The notes beneath the pieces were generated by a model. That model made no database searches. It saw only the letters and a program-made list of their open reading frames with translations, and was not told where the DNA came from. The position numbers and the translations under genes were made by a program. Shown here one piece after another: positions 25,855 to 34,172 of a stretch of DNA of 64,000 nt; position 1 is the stretch's first letter, and each line of letters begins with the position of its first letter. The stretch is from assembly GCF_900094555.1 (NCBI RefSeq), contig NZ_FMAC01000001.1:930001-994000 (forward strand), given 5' to 3'. Source of the stretch: Martinezella hainanensis. GTDB lineage: Bacteria; Pseudomonadota; Alphaproteobacteria; Rhizobiales; Rhizobiaceae.

Positions 25855-27408
25855 ATGGTCGCCGGCATCCATCACATCACGCTGATCACCCGCAAGGTCC
25901 AGGCGAATGTCGATTTCTACGTCGGCTTCCTCGGCATGCGTCTCGTCAAGCGCACCGGCGGCTTCGAGGACGCCACGCAGCTTCATCTCATCTATGGCGA
26001 CGCCACGGGATCGCCCGGCTCGCTGGTTACCTTTCTCGTCTGGGAAGACGGTTCGCCCGGCCGCGCCGGCGTCGGTCAGGTGGGCGAAATCTCGCTTGCC
26101 ATAGATCCGGCCAGTATCGGCTTCTGGCTGACGCGTGCGTTAAGCGCCGGTCTCAAGCCGGAAGGTCCCTCCGAGGAATTCGGCGAACCTGTTCTGCGGC
26201 TGAAGGATCCGGACGGCGTCATCGTTAAGCTTGTGGGGACCAATGCTTTGCAGGCAACGGCTCCATGGACGAGCGATACCATTCCGCAGGAGCATGCGAT
26301 CCGCCGCATCCGCGGCGCGACGCTATTCAGCGAAACGCCCGAGGAGACGCAGGCGATTTTGGTCGATCATTTCGACTACCGGCCGCTTGCCACCAGCGGA
26401 GCGATCAGCCGGCTCATCTCCGTATCGGGCGATATCCTCGACATTCGCGATGCACGCGGCTTCTGGGCCAGTGCTCCGGGCACGGGCACGGTCGATCACG
26501 TCGCCTTTCGGGCCAGCGACGATGCGGAATTGCAGTCGGTCCATACCGCGCTGCAGGCAATCGATTCCGGGCCAACGACGATGCATGACCGCAAATATTT
26601 CCGCTCGCTCTACGTCCGCGAGCCCGGCCGCATCCTGTTTGAACTCGCGACGGATGCACCCGGCATGTTGATCGACGAGGACGAGGCAACGCTTGGCACG
26701 CGCCTCTTCGCCCCCGGCGACAGCCCGAAGCTTTTGGCTGAGCTGAACGTGATCCTGCCGCAGTTCTCCATGCCCGGCGAACCGCGCGTCATCTATCGCG
26801 ATCTGCCCTTCATCCATCGCTTCTTCACGCCGGAGCAGCCGAACGGCAATGTCTTTGTCCTGCTGCATGGCTCCGGTGCCAACGAAACGACGATGCTGCC
26901 GCTCGGTCACAAGATCGACCCCGACGCGACCTTGCTTAGCGTGCGCGGCCGCGCGCTCGAGGAGGGCGCGCCGCGCTGGTTCCGCCGCAATGGGCCGATG
27001 TCTTTCGATCAGGCCGATATCGCCAGCGAAGCCGAAGCCTTCGCCGCCTTTATCGATGGCGCAGTGCATGCCTACGGGATCGATCCAGATCGCATCGTCT
27101 ATATCGGTTATTCGAACGGCGCCAATCTGCTGAACGCCATGCTGTCGCTGCACCCGCATCTCATCCGCCGGGCTGTGCTGCTGCGCTCCATGGCTACGCT
27201 CGAAAATCCGCCGGTAGTTGATATGTCCGATGTCGAGGTGCTTGTGATTGCCGGTGAGAAGGACCTGTACGGCCCATACGCTCAGCCGCTCGCCGAACGG
27301 CTCCGCGATGGCGGCGCCAAGGTCGAACTTGCAACGGTTCTTGCCGGCCACGAGTTTGACGATGGAGATGTATGGGTCGTTCAAGAGTGGTTGAAGCGCT
27401 CAAGTTGA
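25855..27408 (+). CDS. VOC dioxygenase-like / alpha-beta hydrolase fusion (MhqO-MhqD type)
   Basis: 517-residue fusion. Residues 1 to about 310 contain two vicinal-oxygen-chelate modules (MVAGIHHITLITRKVQANVD, then IRRIRGATLFSETPEE and VDHVAFRASDD) like the ring-cleaving dioxygenase-like MhqO. Residues about 325-517 are a phospholipase/carboxylesterase-type hydrolase: VLLHGSGANETTMLPLG forms the oxyanion hole, GYSNGANL carries the nucleophilic serine, and GEKDLYGPYA and GHEFDDGDVW supply Asp and His. In Bacillus these are separate quinone-responsive genes (mhqO, mhqD). It lies 127 bp after the MFS exporter gene. Its substrate is unknown. Confidence 0.9.
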   Translation: MVAGIHHITLITRKVQANVDFYVGFLGMRLVKRTGGFEDATQLHLIYGDATGSPGSLVTFLVWEDGSPGRAGVGQVGEISLAIDPASIGFWLTRALSAGLKPEGPSEEFGEPVLRLKDPDGVIVKLVGTNALQATAPWTSDTIPQEHAIRRIRGATLFSETPEETQAILVDHFDYRPLATSGAISRLISVSGDILDIRDARGFWASAPGTGTVDHVAFRASDDAELQSVHTALQAIDSGPTTMHDRKYFRSLYVREPGRILFELATDAPGMLIDEDEATLGTRLFAPGDSPKLLAELNVILPQFSMPGEPRVIYRDLPFIHRFFTPEQPNGNVFVLLHGSGANETTMLPLGHKIDPDATLLSVRGRALEEGAPRWFRRNGPMSFDQADIASEAEAFAAFIDGAVHAYGIDPDRIVYIGYSNGANLLNAMLSLHPHLIRRAVLLRSMATLENPPVVDMSDVEVLVIAGEKDLYGPYAQPLAERLRDGGAKVELATVLAGHEFDDGDVWVVQEWLKRSS

Positions 27409-27510
27409 GCGCTTCAACGGTATCAGCTTGCACAACCAAAGCACATCTATTGCACTCCACCAATTCGTCGCAGCCTTTCACGGGCATACGCCCTGCGGCA
27501 TCCGCGAAGG

Positions 27511-28260
27511 TCACTTCGACAGCTGCGATAGGAAGAAATCAATGACGCCCCGATGAGCCGCAGTCGCTTGCGCCCCCGGCTTCAGAAAGAAGTCATGCGC
27601 ACCGCCCTTGTAGACGTCGAGGCTGACAGGCCCACCCAAGCCTTGGGCCACCTGGCGCAGTTTTTGTGCTGTCGAGACGGGAAAAGTGCGATCGGCGTCA
27701 CCCCAAACGATGAGCAGTGGCGGCAAGGAGCGCACAGGCCTCGAATAGCCCTCCGGGAAGGCGCCGTCGACAAGTACAAGCGCACTGATATCGGTGGTGT
27801 CAGCCGAAGCGGCAGCAGCGGTTTGCGCTCCAAGCGATATGCCGAGCACGCCAACCCGCCCAGTATGATGCGGCCGGCTTTTGAAATAGGAAACCACCTT
27901 GCGGGTCGTTTCGATCCAATCTGGCCGGCGCGCCGCATAGTAGTTGATGCGCGCGCGTGCGCTGTCGGCGCTGACGATAGCCTGCTCATCGACGGGTGAA
28001 AGCAGGTGAACAAGATAAGCGTCGATACCGGCCGTATCGAAGCTGCGTCCAAGGTCATCATAGGCGGGCGAGGCAAAGCCTTTGCTGCCGCTCAGAATGA
28101 TGACCGCCGGACGTGACCTATCTGAACTACTGGCAAAACCTTCGATCAGAACATTGCCGGCAGCCGTCGCAACGGTGAATTGCTCCCGCTCGCCGGCCCG
28201 AGCGTTTCCATAGGCAAGGAGTGACAGAAGCGTCAGGACAAAAGCAAAAGTCACTCGCAT
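27511..28260 (-). CDS. Secreted alpha/beta hydrolase, dienelactone hydrolase-like
   Basis: 249-residue periplasmic hydrolase. A signal peptide is evident (AFVLTLLSLLAYGNARA, cut near residue 22). The core shows PAVIILSGSKGF as oxyanion region, the nucleophile elbow GVLGISLGAQ, the acid in VWGDADRTFP, and the catalytic histidine in YKGGAHDFF. This matches dienelactone hydrolase-like or prolyl-oligopeptidase-like small hydrolases, but here the nucleophile is serine. It converges with the fusion gene. The substrate is unknown. Confidence 0.85.
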   Translation of the reverse strand: MRVTFAFVLTLLSLLAYGNARAGEREQFTVATAAGNVLIEGFASSSDRSRPAVIILSGSKGFASPAYDDLGRSFDTAGIDAYLVHLLSPVDEQAIVSADSARARINYYAARRPDWIETTRKVVSYFKSRPHHTGRVGVLGISLGAQTAAAASADTTDISALVLVDGAFPEGYSRPVRSLPPLLIVWGDADRTFPVSTAQKLRQVAQGLGGPVSLDVYKGGAHDFFLKPGAQATAAHRGVIDFFLSQLSK

Positions 28261-28338
28261 CGATCGATTCCCTGGCAGAATTGCGCAGATATTGCACAGC
28301 TTTTGCCAAGGAATAAAGCGGTCGATCCGGGTCTCAGA

Positions 28339-29616
28339 TCAGCCCTTGAACGTATATTCCTTAATCGATTCTGGCTTCATCTCGATCGAGAAACCCGGCA
28401 GGCTCGGCGGCATGTAGGCTGCGTCGCGGATGATGCAGGGGTCGATGAAATGCTCGTGCAGGTGATCGACATATTCGATGACGCGGCCATCCTTGGTGCC
28501 GGAGACGGCGATGTAATCGATCATCGACAGGTGCTGCACATATTCGCACAGCCCGACGCCGCCGGCATGCGGCCAGACCGGCAGCCCGTACTTGGCGGCA
28601 ATCAGCAACACGGCCAGCACTTCGTTGAGACCGCCCATGCGGCAGGAATCGATCTGCACGATGTCGATCGCGCCCTCGGCGATGAATTGCTTGAACATGA
28701 TGCGGTTCTGGCACATCTCACCGGTCGCGACCTTCACCGGGCCGATAGCCTCACGGATCTTGCGGTGTCCGGCGACATCGTCCGGGCTTGTGGGTTCTTC
28801 GATGAAGAAGGGCTTGGCGAAGGCGAGCTTGCGCACCCAGTCGATCGCCTGATTGACTTCCCAGACCTGGTTGGCGTCGATCATCAGATAGCGGTCGGGG
28901 CCGATCACTTCGCGGGCTATGGTGAGGCGACGGATATCGTCTTCGAGATCGCGGCCGACCTTCATCTTCACATGGTTGAAGCCGGCGTCGATGGCCTCCT
29001 GGCAGAGGCGACGCAGCTTGGCGTCGTCATAACCGAGCCAGCCGGCTGATGTCGTGTAGCAGGCATAGCCCTCCCCTTCGAGCATGGCGATGCGGTCGGC
29101 CTTGCCGGCCTCCGCCTTCTTCAGGATGGCAACGGCCTCGTCGCGGGTGAGAACGTCGGTCAGATAGCGATAGTCGACGATATCGGCGATTTGCTCGGCA
29201 TCCATCTCGGCCACCAGCCGCCAGACCGGCTTGCCGGCTTCCTTGGCCAGCAGATCCCAAACGGCGTTGACGACGGCGCCGGTTGCCAGGTGCATCGCGC
29301 CCTTTTCCGGGCCGATCCAGCGCAGCTGGCTGTCGCTGGTCAGATGCCGCCAGTATTTGCCGGGGTTTTCCAGAACTGTCGCCAGTTCCGTGCCGACGAC
29401 CAGATGGCGCATCGCCTCGATCGCCATGCAGCAGATGTCGTTGCCACGGCCGATGGTGAAGGTCAGGCCATGGCCGGCGAGGCCCGGCTTGTCGGTGTCG
29501 AGGATGACATAGGCTGCCGAATAATCCGGATCCGGATTCATCGCGTCCGAACCGTCGAGGCTCTGCGATGTCGGGAAGCGCAAATCGAAAACGCGAAGAT
29601 TGGTGATGCGCGTCAT
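28339..29616 (-). CDS. L-fuconate dehydratase (enolase superfamily)
   Basis: 425-residue mandelate-racemase-type dehydratase. The KxK base is in FNHVKMKVGRD, metal ligands are in YLMIDANQVW, FIEEPTSPDD and KVATGEM, and the histidine side has PHAGGVGLCEYVQHLSM. These match FucD, which converts L-fuconate to 2-keto-3-deoxy-L-fuconate in the phosphorylation-free L-fucose route. The gene starts 41 bases after the CaiB-type transferase stop on the same strand, so the two are likely cotranscribed. The rest of the fucose route is not in this window. Confidence 0.9.
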   Translation of the reverse strand: MTRITNLRVFDLRFPTSQSLDGSDAMNPDPDYSAAYVILDTDKPGLAGHGLTFTIGRGNDICCMAIEAMRHLVVGTELATVLENPGKYWRHLTSDSQLRWIGPEKGAMHLATGAVVNAVWDLLAKEAGKPVWRLVAEMDAEQIADIVDYRYLTDVLTRDEAVAILKKAEAGKADRIAMLEGEGYACYTTSAGWLGYDDAKLRRLCQEAIDAGFNHVKMKVGRDLEDDIRRLTIAREVIGPDRYLMIDANQVWEVNQAIDWVRKLAFAKPFFIEEPTSPDDVAGHRKIREAIGPVKVATGEMCQNRIMFKQFIAEGAIDIVQIDSCRMGGLNEVLAVLLIAAKYGLPVWPHAGGVGLCEYVQHLSMIDYIAVSGTKDGRVIEYVDHLHEHFIDPCIIRDAAYMPPSLPGFSIEMKPESIKEYTFKG

Positions 29617-29657
29617 TGGAAAACTCCTTCTATATCCATCGCGACCTCTCGACCCCT

Positions 29658-30818
29658 TCAGCCAAGGTCGAACTCCTCCCAGAGTGCCGCATTATGCTCG
29701 CCAACGTGCGGGGCCGCACGCTCGAATTTCGGCCGCTGCCCGTCGATACGAATGGGCGAGCGGGTGGTATGCAGGCTGACGCCATCATCGCGGCCGACCG
29801 TCTGCAGCATGTCGAGAACGCGGAAGCCCTCGCTGCCTAAAAGCTCCGGCCAGTTCAGCACTTTCGCGCACCAGATATCGGCAGGTTCGAGGATCGCGAG
29901 CCAGTCATCGACATTGCGGGTGGCAATGCGCGCCGCGATCAGCGCCTTGATCTCGTCACGCGCCGTAAACCAGCTTTTCGGATCATCGCGATAGGGCGCG
30001 AGTTCGTCCATGCCGAGCAGATCGGCAAGTTTGGAAATCGGCGTCATGGCAATGGCGAGATAGCCGTCGGACGCGGGATAGACGCCATAGGGGGCGGAAA
30101 GATAGGCATGGGCGCTGCGGACATGGGAGCGCTCCGGCAGCTTGTTGCCGCTGTTCATGTGCACGCTCAGCACCTCGACCTGCAGATCGACCAGCGCCTC
30201 GAGCAGACTGGTCTCCACCAGCCCACCTTCACCCGTCACCCCGCGCCGCACCAGCGCCGCAAGAATGCCCTGGGCCGCGGCCGCACCGGCCAGCATATCG
30301 CCGATCGCAAGACCGAAAGGCACAGGCCCCTGCCCCTCGTCGCCGTTCAGCCACATGACACCGGAGCGCGACTGCGCGAGAAGATCCTGACCTGGCCGTG
30401 AGACCCAAGGCCCCTCTTCGCCGTAACCACTGATCGAGCAATAAACGAGGCGCGGATTGACCTTGCACGCAGCCTCATAATCCAGACCCAGTCGCTCGAT
30501 CACGCCGGGGCGGAAATTCTGCACGAGGACATCGGCTTTGGAGATGAGCTTCCGCAGCGCGCTCATGTCGCGGTCGTTCTTCAGGTCGATCGCCAGGCTC
30601 TCCTTGGAGCGGTTGATCGCGTGGAAGATCGTCGAATCACCGCTTTCATCGTCGCTGAGATAGAGCCCGCGCGAGAGATCGCCGCCGCCGGGACGCTCGA
30701 TCTTGATGACCCTGGCACCCAGATCCATCAGTCGTAGGGTGCAATAGGGACCCGACAGAAACTGGCTCATGTCGACGACGACAAGCCCGGCCAGCGGCAA
30801 GTCCTTCTTCAACGCCAT
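29658..30818 (-). CDS. CaiB/BaiF family (class III) CoA-transferase
   Basis: 386-residue CoA-transferase. The N-terminal GLVVVDMSQFLSGPYCTLRL and KIERPGGGDLSRGL are family hallmarks, and the conserved aspartate is in VPFGLAIGDMLAG. Members move CoA between carboxylic acids, or act as racemases. The start at 30818 has GGAG nearby; the longer frame to 30854 adds 12 residues. It precedes the fuconate dehydratase in one operon, an unusual combination. The CoA donor and acceptor are not known. Confidence 0.88.
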   Translation of the reverse strand: MALKKDLPLAGLVVVDMSQFLSGPYCTLRLMDLGARVIKIERPGGGDLSRGLYLSDDESGDSTIFHAINRSKESLAIDLKNDRDMSALRKLISKADVLVQNFRPGVIERLGLDYEAACKVNPRLVYCSISGYGEEGPWVSRPGQDLLAQSRSGVMWLNGDEGQGPVPFGLAIGDMLAGAAAAQGILAALVRRGVTGEGGLVETSLLEALVDLQVEVLSVHMNSGNKLPERSHVRSAHAYLSAPYGVYPASDGYLAIAMTPISKLADLLGMDELAPYRDDPKSWFTARDEIKALIAARIATRNVDDWLAILEPADIWCAKVLNWPELLGSEGFRVLDMLQTVGRDDGVSLHTTRSPIRIDGQRPKFERAAPHVGEHNAALWEEFDLG

Positions 30819-31007
30819 CGATACTCCAGCTCCCCTGACATCGCTCCGGCTCAAAGCGCCTCTCCGCCTTGAGGACTATCCTCGTCACCGGTTTCTGCGT
30901 CAGCCTCAATCTTCTTATGTAAATAGTATTTTCACATATGGATGATTTTTGCAAACGAAAAGAGGGAGGATAATGGAGGCTCCGCCCACCCATCTCACCA
31001 GGAAATG

Positions 31008-31027
31008 CATTATGGTTCCACATAATG
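31008..31027. promoter_or_regulatory. Palindromic candidate operator before the AhpD-like gene
   Basis: CATTATG and CATAATG form perfect 7-base inverted arms around GTTCCA, ending 24 bases before the start of the AhpD-like gene. A weaker pair TATGT/ACATA lies at 30916-30938. Both are in the divergent gap with the CoA-transferase operon, so one regulator might serve both. Confidence 0.4.
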
Positions 31028-31051
31028 AGAGTTGCTGAAAGGAAGAAGAGA

Positions 31052-31465
31052 ATGGCAACGGTCAAATTGCTCGACGATGCGGAAGCCGAGGCAATCCCGG
31101 CGGTCAAGGCGGTGTTCGACGACATTCGCGCGGTGAGAAAGTCCGACTTCGTCAATAATTTCTGGCGCGGCCTGGCAAACGATCCCGCCCTGCTGAAGCG
31201 CACCTGGGAAGGGCTGAAAGCGGTCATGATGGCGGAGGGCGCGCTCGACCCGCTCGTGCGCGAGATGATTTACATAGCCGTCTCCACGGCCAACGGCTGC
31301 AGCTATTGCGTCCATTCGCACACGGCCGCCGCCAAGGCGAAGGGCATGACTGACGCCCAGCATGGGGAGCTGCTGGCGGTTATCGGACTGGCCGGACAGA
31401 CCAATCACCTCGTGACGGCGATGCAGATTCCCGTCGATCCCGAATTCGATGTGGGCAACCGATAA
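31052..31465 (+). CDS. AhpD-like alkylhydroperoxidase/carboxymuconolactone decarboxylase family protein
   Basis: 137-residue AhpD-superfamily protein with the redox motif CSYCVHSHTAAAKAKGMT, the CxxC and histidine pattern of the AhpD core. It could act in thiol-linked peroxide reduction. The ATG at 31052 follows AGGAAGAAGAG. It is divergent from the CaiB-fuconate dehydratase genes. A terminator-like hairpin follows. Confidence 0.87.
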   Translation: MATVKLLDDAEAEAIPAVKAVFDDIRAVRKSDFVNNFWRGLANDPALLKRTWEGLKAVMMAEGALDPLVREMIYIAVSTANGCSYCVHSHTAAAKAKGMTDAQHGELLAVIGLAGQTNHLVTAMQIPVDPEFDVGNR

Positions 31466-31473
31466 AATGCCAA

Positions 31474-31503
31474 AAGGCCCACTGGTGCATGCCAGCGGGC
31501 CTT
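31474..31503. terminator. Bidirectional terminator-like hairpin
   Basis: Twelve-base arms (31474-31485 and 31492-31503) with one mismatch lie between the convergent AhpD-like and hypothetical genes. Short A and T tracts flank it. Confidence 0.6.
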
Positions 31504-31522
31504 CCATAAACAATCTTCGCTA

Positions 31523-31912
31523 TTAGCGATCCGACGTTTCCGCCGTCTGGGTTTCTGCCGCAATGGCAGCAACGTTGACGCCGTTATTCACGACCAGCAA
31601 CCTTTTGCGGACCAGAACGCCCATCACGCGGGCCGCTGTCGAAAAGGTCATCGTGTCAAGCGGACCTTCGCCCTCCCAGGGCTTGGTCAGCCGCTCGGTC
31701 ACGGCCGAGACGATATTGTTGGGCACGATGTCGGTGCATTCGCGCATGGTTTCGAACACGACGCTGATGGGATGGATACGTCCCTCGAACGTCACGATCG
31801 GTTCGGTCACTTCGCTGTCCCATTCCTCGAAGGCATAGAGCGCTTCGCGGAAGAGCTGCTGCAGAGTGATGGGGGCATGACCCTCATGAAGGGGCGGCAA
31901 GGCATTCGACAT
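31523..31912 (-). CDS. Conserved-looking hypothetical protein
   Basis: 129-residue acidic soluble protein without signal peptide or membrane segment. No family is recognised. The sequence has a regular helical/strand pattern (TLQQLFREALYAFEEWDS; TFSTAARVMGVLVRKRLLV), and its codon use matches its neighbours, which supports a real gene. It stands alone between the AhpD-like gene and the cupin gene. No function can be offered. Confidence 0.75.
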   Translation of the reverse strand: MSNALPPLHEGHAPITLQQLFREALYAFEEWDSEVTEPIVTFEGRIHPISVVFETMRECTDIVPNNIVSAVTERLTKPWEGEGPLDTMTFSTAARVMGVLVRKRLLVVNNGVNVAAIAAETQTAETSDR

Positions 31913-32242
31913 GTCTGTCTCCTTTCAATTGGAAGTCCGGCGCATATATGAAAGTCGATGGTCTCTGCTCCGAGACCCAAGCGCTGCTTCTTCAGTTTGG
32001 CGCGCCTTGATTGGGGGGAACGGCGCGGCAAACCATCTTGTGACCGGCGCAACGCGGGACGCACACGAAATGTTCCCACCGGTCATGTAACTTGATCAAG
32101 TCTATAGATTAATCTCGACTTGAAAAGCCTCAATGATAACTTTCTGCAATTCTCTTTATTTTTGAATGGCTTCGCGTAGAGTGAAATGGAAGTGAACCTG
32201 TGGAAGGCATGCGAATCTCCCTCCAGCGGCGAAAGGACGACC
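31913..32242. other. 330-bp divergent intergenic region
   Basis: It lies between the hypothetical gene (minus) and the cupin gene (plus) and so should carry both promoters. The only clear structure is the nested palindrome at 32096-32123. No credible ORF is present. Confidence 0.5.
32096..32123. promoter_or_regulatory. Nested inverted repeat upstream of the cupin gene
   Basis: Outer arms TCAAGTC and GACTTGA (32096-32102, 32117-32123) enclose an inner perfect palindrome AGATTAATCT (32106-32115). It is 119 bp before the cupin start. It could be an operator or RNA hairpin. Confidence 0.35.
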
Positions 32243-32746
32243 ATGTGCGGCGATCATGAACACGATCATCAGGACGGTCACGATCACGACCGCCAATACG
32301 TCGATTGGCGCGAACATGGCATCAAGATCATCCCGGGCAATGCCCTCGACCCGAATACCGCGCAGACGCCGGGCATGAACCGCGCGACCGCAATCAACCA
32401 CGCCCGCGCCGGCGCGGAAAAGATCTGGGCCGGAACCGTGACCATCCACGCCAACGCCAAGACCGGCGCCCACCACCACGGCGATCTCGAAAGCATCATC
32501 TATGTCGTCAAGGGCCGGGCGCGGATGCGCTGGGGCGAGAACCTGGAATTCGTCGCCGAAGCCGGCCCCGGCGATTTCATCTTCGTACCGCCCTACGTGC
32601 CGCACCAGGAGATCAATGCCAGCCGCGACGAGACACTGGAATGCGTTTTGGTTCGCTCCGGGCAGGAGCCAGTGGTTGTAAATCTCGACATCGAACCGGT
32701 GGAAAAGCCGGAGGAAGTCCTTTGGAAGGACCCCATTCATCGCTGA
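32243..32746 (+). CDS. Cupin-domain protein with histidine-rich N-terminus
   Basis: 167-residue single-domain cupin. Motif 1 is visible as GAHHHGDLESIIYVVKGRA, with two His and one Glu for metal binding, and motif 2 as GDFIFVPPYVPHQEIN with the fourth ligand. Before it lies a His/Asp-rich tail, HEHDHQDGHDHD at about residues 5-16, that could bind metal. The ATG at 32243 is preceded by AAAGGACG. A longer frame from 32186 is less likely. Enzymatic function is unknown. Cupins of this size are often dioxygenases, isomerases or sensors. Confidence 0.85.
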   Translation: MCGDHEHDHQDGHDHDRQYVDWREHGIKIIPGNALDPNTAQTPGMNRATAINHARAGAEKIWAGTVTIHANAKTGAHHHGDLESIIYVVKGRARMRWGENLEFVAEAGPGDFIFVPPYVPHQEINASRDETLECVLVRSGQEPVVVNLDIEPVEKPEEVLWKDPIHR

Positions 32747-32958
32747 TGCGATTAATTTTTGGGCAAATGCCTATTTTGCCGCATAAATAATCTACCGTGT
32801 TTATAGAAAATTAGTTTGCGCTTTTGCGCTGCACTGAAAAGAGTTTTTCAGAACTGCAACGCACAACGCATGATCCTGCTTCGCAGCGCGAATACGCGTC
32901 TGAGATGATTAAGCCGTCAACGAGAGAACGATCTCGATCATCTGGAACAGGATTTCCC

Positions 32959-33807
32959 ATGACTGAAAAGCTTTCCAAAGGTTTCGACGCGCTGCGCCTT
33001 TCCCGCCGCGCCGGCCTTGCCGCCATCCTTGCCTCCGCTGTCGCCGTGTTCGGCTTGACGGCAACCGCCACGCCATCCTACGCCGCAGACAAGACGATCA
33101 AGGTCGGCATCATGAGCGGTGAGGACGAAGACGTATGGCGCGTCGTGGTCGCTGAAGCCGCCAAGAAGGGCCTGACGGTCGAGCCGGTCGTCTTCAACGA
33201 CTACACCCAGCCGAACGAAGCTCTGGAGCGTGGCGAAATCGACGCCAACGCTTTCCAGCACAAGCCCTACCTCGACAACCAGATCAAGCAGCATGGCTAC
33301 CACATCGTCATTGCCGGCTACACGGGCATCTGGCCGATCGGCCTCTACACGAAGAAGTACAAGACGGTGGCCGAGCTGCCGAAGGGTGCCGCCATCGGCG
33401 TGCCGAACGATCCCTCCAACGAAGGCCGCGCCCTTCTCGTTCTGCAGCATGAAGGGATCATCAAGCTCAAGGACGGCACCGGCATCCTCGCCACCGTCGC
33501 CGACATTGCCGAGAACCCGAAAAACGTCGACATCAAGGAACTCGATGCCGGCATCGTCGGCCGTTCGATCGACGATCTTGACGCAGCCGTCGTCAACACC
33601 GACTGGGCGCTGAAGGCGGGCCTCTCGGCGAAAGATCGCATCGCGCAGGAGCAGACCAACGACAACCCGTACCGCAACTTCATCGCCGTCAAGCAGGGCA
33701 GCGAGAATGAAGCCTGGGTTAAGACGCTGGTCGCCTCCTACCAGAACGATACCGTCAAGGCGGAATTCGACAAGGTCTACAAGGGAACCGGCCAGAGCGC
33801 CTATTGA
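32959..33807 (+). CDS. metQ: Methionine ABC transporter substrate-binding protein (MetQ/NlpA family)
   Basis: 282-residue binding protein for a methionine importer. The signature region KTIKVGIMSGEDEDVWRVV and then FNDYTQPNEALERGEIDANA is typical of MetQ. The export signal holds LSRRAGLAAILASAVAVFG and ends near PSYAA. No cysteine is present at the cut site, so the protein should be soluble in the periplasm rather than a lipoprotein. The ATG at 32959 has AGGA nearby; the frame is open further upstream. metN and metI follow after a 365-bp gap. Confidence 0.92.
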   Translation: MTEKLSKGFDALRLSRRAGLAAILASAVAVFGLTATATPSYAADKTIKVGIMSGEDEDVWRVVVAEAAKKGLTVEPVVFNDYTQPNEALERGEIDANAFQHKPYLDNQIKQHGYHIVIAGYTGIWPIGLYTKKYKTVAELPKGAAIGVPNDPSNEGRALLVLQHEGIIKLKDGTGILATVADIAENPKNVDIKELDAGIVGRSIDDLDAAVVNTDWALKAGLSAKDRIAQEQTNDNPYRNFIAVKQGSENEAWVKTLVASYQNDTVKAEFDKVYKGTGQSAY

Positions 33808-34172
33808 TAGCAGGACGGCGCGGGGGACAGCGCTGAGCGATGGGCGGCCGGGGCATCTTGCCCAGGCCGCCTTTGGCGTTTTCCTGTTAGGATGCGATGA
33901 AGTTTACCGTTGGTTATGGAACTCGTGGAGAGTGTGCACCCCCCTCTGTCACTTTCGTGACATCTCCCCCACAAGGGGGGATCGTTGGGAGTACGCTGCA
34001 CGTTCCGCAAAACAGATCAGCGAAGCATCCGCGTATGCGATCCGTGTTCCCTGGTGATGGCTCACCAAATATTACCAATCTCCCCCTTTGTGGGGGAGAT
34101 GTCACGAAAGTGACAGAGGGGGGTATAATAGCCTCCACAATCTGGAAGTCCGCCTTTTAAGAAGAGACGATC
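33808..34172. other. 365-bp gap between metQ and metN
   Basis: It holds a long inverted repeat (33938-34124) and no believable ORF. A gap this large inside a transport operon suggests that metQ is expressed at a different level from metNI. Confidence 0.6.
33938..34124. repeat. Long inverted repeat between metQ and metN
   Basis: About 44 bases at 33938-33981 recur as the reverse complement at 34081-34124, with one internal difference, separated by about 99 bp. Each arm has an internal hairpin as well (TCACTTTCGTGA; CCCCCAC with GGGG). The arms contain the ACTTTCGTGACATCTCCC core common in rhizobial intergenic repeats. Confidence 0.85.

Noticed and set aside
32747..32958. SAM-II or other methionine riboswitch before metQ
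   Set aside because: I looked for a SAM-II-like pseudoknot pattern and saw none. A covariance-model search would settle it.
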